From the NCBI GenBank assembly GCA_037893245.1, contig JBAIAA010000599.1, forward strand, positions 992,001 to 1,056,000: DNA of 64,000 nucleotides. The letters are read 5' to 3'. Shown piece by piece: positions 62,044 to 64,000 of this stretch. A program made the position numbers and the translations under genes. Under the pieces are notes generated by a model that had not been told where the DNA came from, ran no database searches, and saw nothing but the letters and a program-made list of their open reading frames with translations. The stretch's first letter is position 1, and the number at the start of each line of letters is the position of its first letter. The stretch is from Crossaster papposus (taxonomy: Eukaryota; Echinodermata; Asteroidea; Velatida; Solasteridae).

Positions 62044-64000
62044 GCTGAGCAGAATAGTAAGTGTTCACACCACAGTGTGACTGAGAGCTGTCAATGTGTT
62101 GAGTAGAATAGTGAGTGTTCTCATCACAGTACGACTGAGAGCTGTCAATGTGCAGAGCAGAATAGTGAGTGTTCACATCACAGTGTGACTGAGAGAGCAA
62201 TCACTGTGCAGGGCAGAATAGTGAGTGTTCCCATCGCAGTGTTACAGAGAGCAGTCACTGTGCTGAGCAGAATAGTGAGTGTTCCCATCACAGTGTTACA
62301 GAGAGCAGTCACTGTGCTGAGCAGAATAGTGAGTGTTCCCATCACAGTGTGACTGTGAGAGCATTCACTGTGCTGAGCAGAAGAGTGAGTGTTCCCATCA
62401 CAGTGTGACTGAGAGCAGTCACTGTGCTGGGCAAAATAGTGAGTGTTCCCATCACAGTGTGACTGAGAGCAGTCACTGTGCTGATCAGAATAGTAAGTGT
62501 TCACATCACAGTGTGACTGAGAGAGCAATCACTGTGCAGGGCAGAATAGTGAGTGTTCCCATCGCAGTGTTACAGAGAGCAGTCACTGTGCTGAGCAGAA
62601 TAGTGAGTGTTCCCATCACAGTGTTACAGAGAGCAGTCACTGTGCTGAGCAGAATAGTGAGTGTTCCCATCACAGTGTGGCTGTGAGAGCATTCACTGTG
62701 CTGAGCAGAAGAGTGAGTGTTCCCATCACAGTGTGACTGAGAGCAGTCACTGTGCTGAACAGAATAGTGAGTGTTCCCATCACAGTGTGACTGAGAGCAG
62801 TCACTGTGCTGATCAGAATAGTGAGTGTTCACATCACTATGTGACTGAGAGCAGTTACTGTGCTGAGCAGAATAGTGAGTGTTCCCATCACAGTGTGACT
62901 GAGAGCAGTCACTTGGCTGAGCAGAATAGTGAGTGTTTCCATTACAGTGTGACTGTGAGAGCAGTCACTGTGCTGAGCAGAATAGTGTATGTTCCCGCCA
63001 CAGTGTGACTGAGAGCTGTCCAAGTGCTGAGCAGAATAGTGAGTGTTCACATCACAGTGCGACTGAGAGCAGTCATTGTGCTGTGCACAAGAGTGAGTGT
63101 TCCCATCACAGTGTGACTGCGAGAGCAATCACTGTGCAGGGCAGAATAGTGAGTGTTCCCATCACAGTGTTACAGAGAGCAGTCACTGTGCTGAGGAGAA
63201 TAGTGAGTGTTCCCATCACAGTGTGACTGTGAGAGCAGTCACTGTGCTGAACAGAATAGTGAGTGTTCCCATCACAGTGTGACTGAGAGCAGTCACTGTG
63301 CTGATCAGAATAGTTAGTGTTCACATCACTATGTGACTGAGAGCAGTTACTGTGCTGAGCAGAATAGTGAGTGTTCCCATCACAGTGTGACTGAGAGCAG
63401 TCACTTGGCTGAGCAGAATAGTGAGTGTTTCCATTACAGTGTGACTGTGAGAGCAGTCACTGTGCTGAGCAGAATAGTGAATGTTCCCGCCACAGTGTGA
63501 CTGAGAGCAGTCACTTCGCAAAGCAAAATAGTGAGTGTTCCATTCACAGTATGACTAAGAGCAGTCACTGTGCTGAGCAGAATAGTGAATGTTCCCTTCA
63601 CAGTGTGACTGAGAGCTGTCATTGTGCTGAACAGAATAGTGAGTGTTCCCACCACAGTGTGACTGAGAGCAGTCACTGTGCTGAGCAGAATAGTAAGTGT
63701 TCCCATCACAGTGTGACTGTGAGAGCATTCACTGTGCTGAGCAGAATCGTGAGTGTTCCCGTCACAATGTGACTGAGAGCTCTCATTGTGCTGAGCAGAA
63801 TAGTGAGTGTTCCCATCACAGTGTGACTGAGAGCAGTCACTGTGCTGAGCAAAATAGTGAGTGTTCCCGTCACAGTGTGACTGAAAGCAGTCACTGTGCT
63901 GAACAGAATAGTGAGTGTTCCCATCACAGTCTGACTGAGAGCTGTCAATGTGCTTAGCAGAATAGTAAGTGTTTACATCACCGTGTGACTGAGAGCAGTC

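Larger units (their letters stand above)
1..64000. repeat. Satellite DNA array, 54/56-bp monomer, filling the window
   Basis: Every line of the window is a variant of one 54-bp unit repeated head to tail in a single orientation; no inversion and no foreign insertion is seen. The unit runs from AGCAGTCACTG through GAATAGTGAGTG and CCCATCACAG to GTGACTGAG. Roughly 1,170 copies are present. Variation clusters in two places: AGCAGTCACTGTGCTGAG (for example AGCTGTCAATG, AGCAATCACTG, TTCGCAAAGC) and CCCATCAC (CCCGTCAC, CCCGCCAC, CACATCAC, CCAATCAC, TCCATTAC). The array continues beyond both ends. The pattern is typical of eukaryotic centromeric, pericentromeric or other heterochromatic satellites. 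The family and species are not recognised. Confidence 0.98.
45411..64000. repeat. 46-mer HOR domain, basic unit 2,508 bp
   Basis: The basic unit is 46 monomers, 34 of 54 bp and 12 of 56 bp. TTCG markers at 45411, 48627, 53699, 56207, 57627, 60135 and 63515 give intervals of 3,216, 5,072, 2,508, 1,420, 2,508 and 3,380 bp. The longer ones contain internal duplications: 3,216 is 2,508+708 and 3,380 is 2,508+872. The short one is a deletion: 1,420 is 2,508-1,088. Every step is a whole number of monomers. Confidence 0.9.

Noticed and set aside
1..64000. CRISPR array
   Set aside because: Repeats are contiguous with no unique spacers, monomers vary internally, there are no cas genes, and the array is far longer than any CRISPR locus.
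1..64000. Bacterial or phage accessory region, or a coding repeat such as a mucin-type exon
   Set aside because: There are no genes, ribosome-binding sites or operon structure, and the reading frame is not maintained across monomers as a coding repeat would require.
1..64000. Telomeric, rDNA or microsatellite array
   Set aside because: The unit is a 54-bp complex sequence with no TTAGGG-like core, no rRNA sequence and no short simple-repeat tract.

Overview
The whole 64 kb is one uninterrupted tandem satellite array, with no single-copy sequence visible at either end. The monomer is 54 bp. Read as agcagtcactgtgctgag / cagaatagtgagtgttcc / catcacagtgtgactgag, its consensus is about 50% GC and contains no CpG. 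About a quarter of the monomers are 56 bp because of a dinucleotide insertion at one fixed site. At a mean of about 54.5 bp the window holds roughly 1,170 monomers. No gene, RNA gene, transposon, CRISPR array, promoter or terminator can be supported. This is eukaryotic heterochromatin-type DNA. The lack of CpG and the visible CpG-to-TpG/CpA changes between copies point to a methylated genome, most simply an animal and probably a vertebrate. I do not recognise the satellite family and cannot name the species.

The order is in the higher-order repeats (HORs). A distinctive monomer carrying TTCGCAAAGCAAAA serves as a ruler, and the spacing of 56-bp monomers serves as a barcode. Domain 1 (1 to about 24.6 kb) is built on an old HOR of about 1,090 bp (20 monomers), reshuffled into larger units: a 4,361-bp 80-mer copied in part, a 1,845-bp tandem pair, and a 39-mer of 2,128 bp repeated about 2.3 times. 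Domain 2 (about 24.6 to 33.4 kb) is a clean array of five 32-mer units of 1,744 bp, the first being one monomer short. Domain 3 (about 33.4 to 45.4 kb) is a mosaic of short tandem duplications (652, 708, 870 bp), part of it copied again 5,168 bp downstream. Domain 4 (about 45.4 to 64 kb) is a 46-mer HOR of 2,508 bp whose units were lengthened or shortened by whole blocks of monomers (708, 872, 1,088 bp), and about 4.6 kb of it is duplicated at 5,072 bp.

Because 54 is a multiple of three and three of the six frames of the consensus lack stops, the array generates many open frames of 60 to 296 codons on both strands. They are by-products of the repeat. Each 56-bp monomer shifts the frame, and point changes create stops freely. 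The features that most deserve a second look are the layered HOR structure, the hairpin-forming dyad at every monomer junction with the 54/56 length switch in its loop, and the once-per-HOR TTCG monomer.
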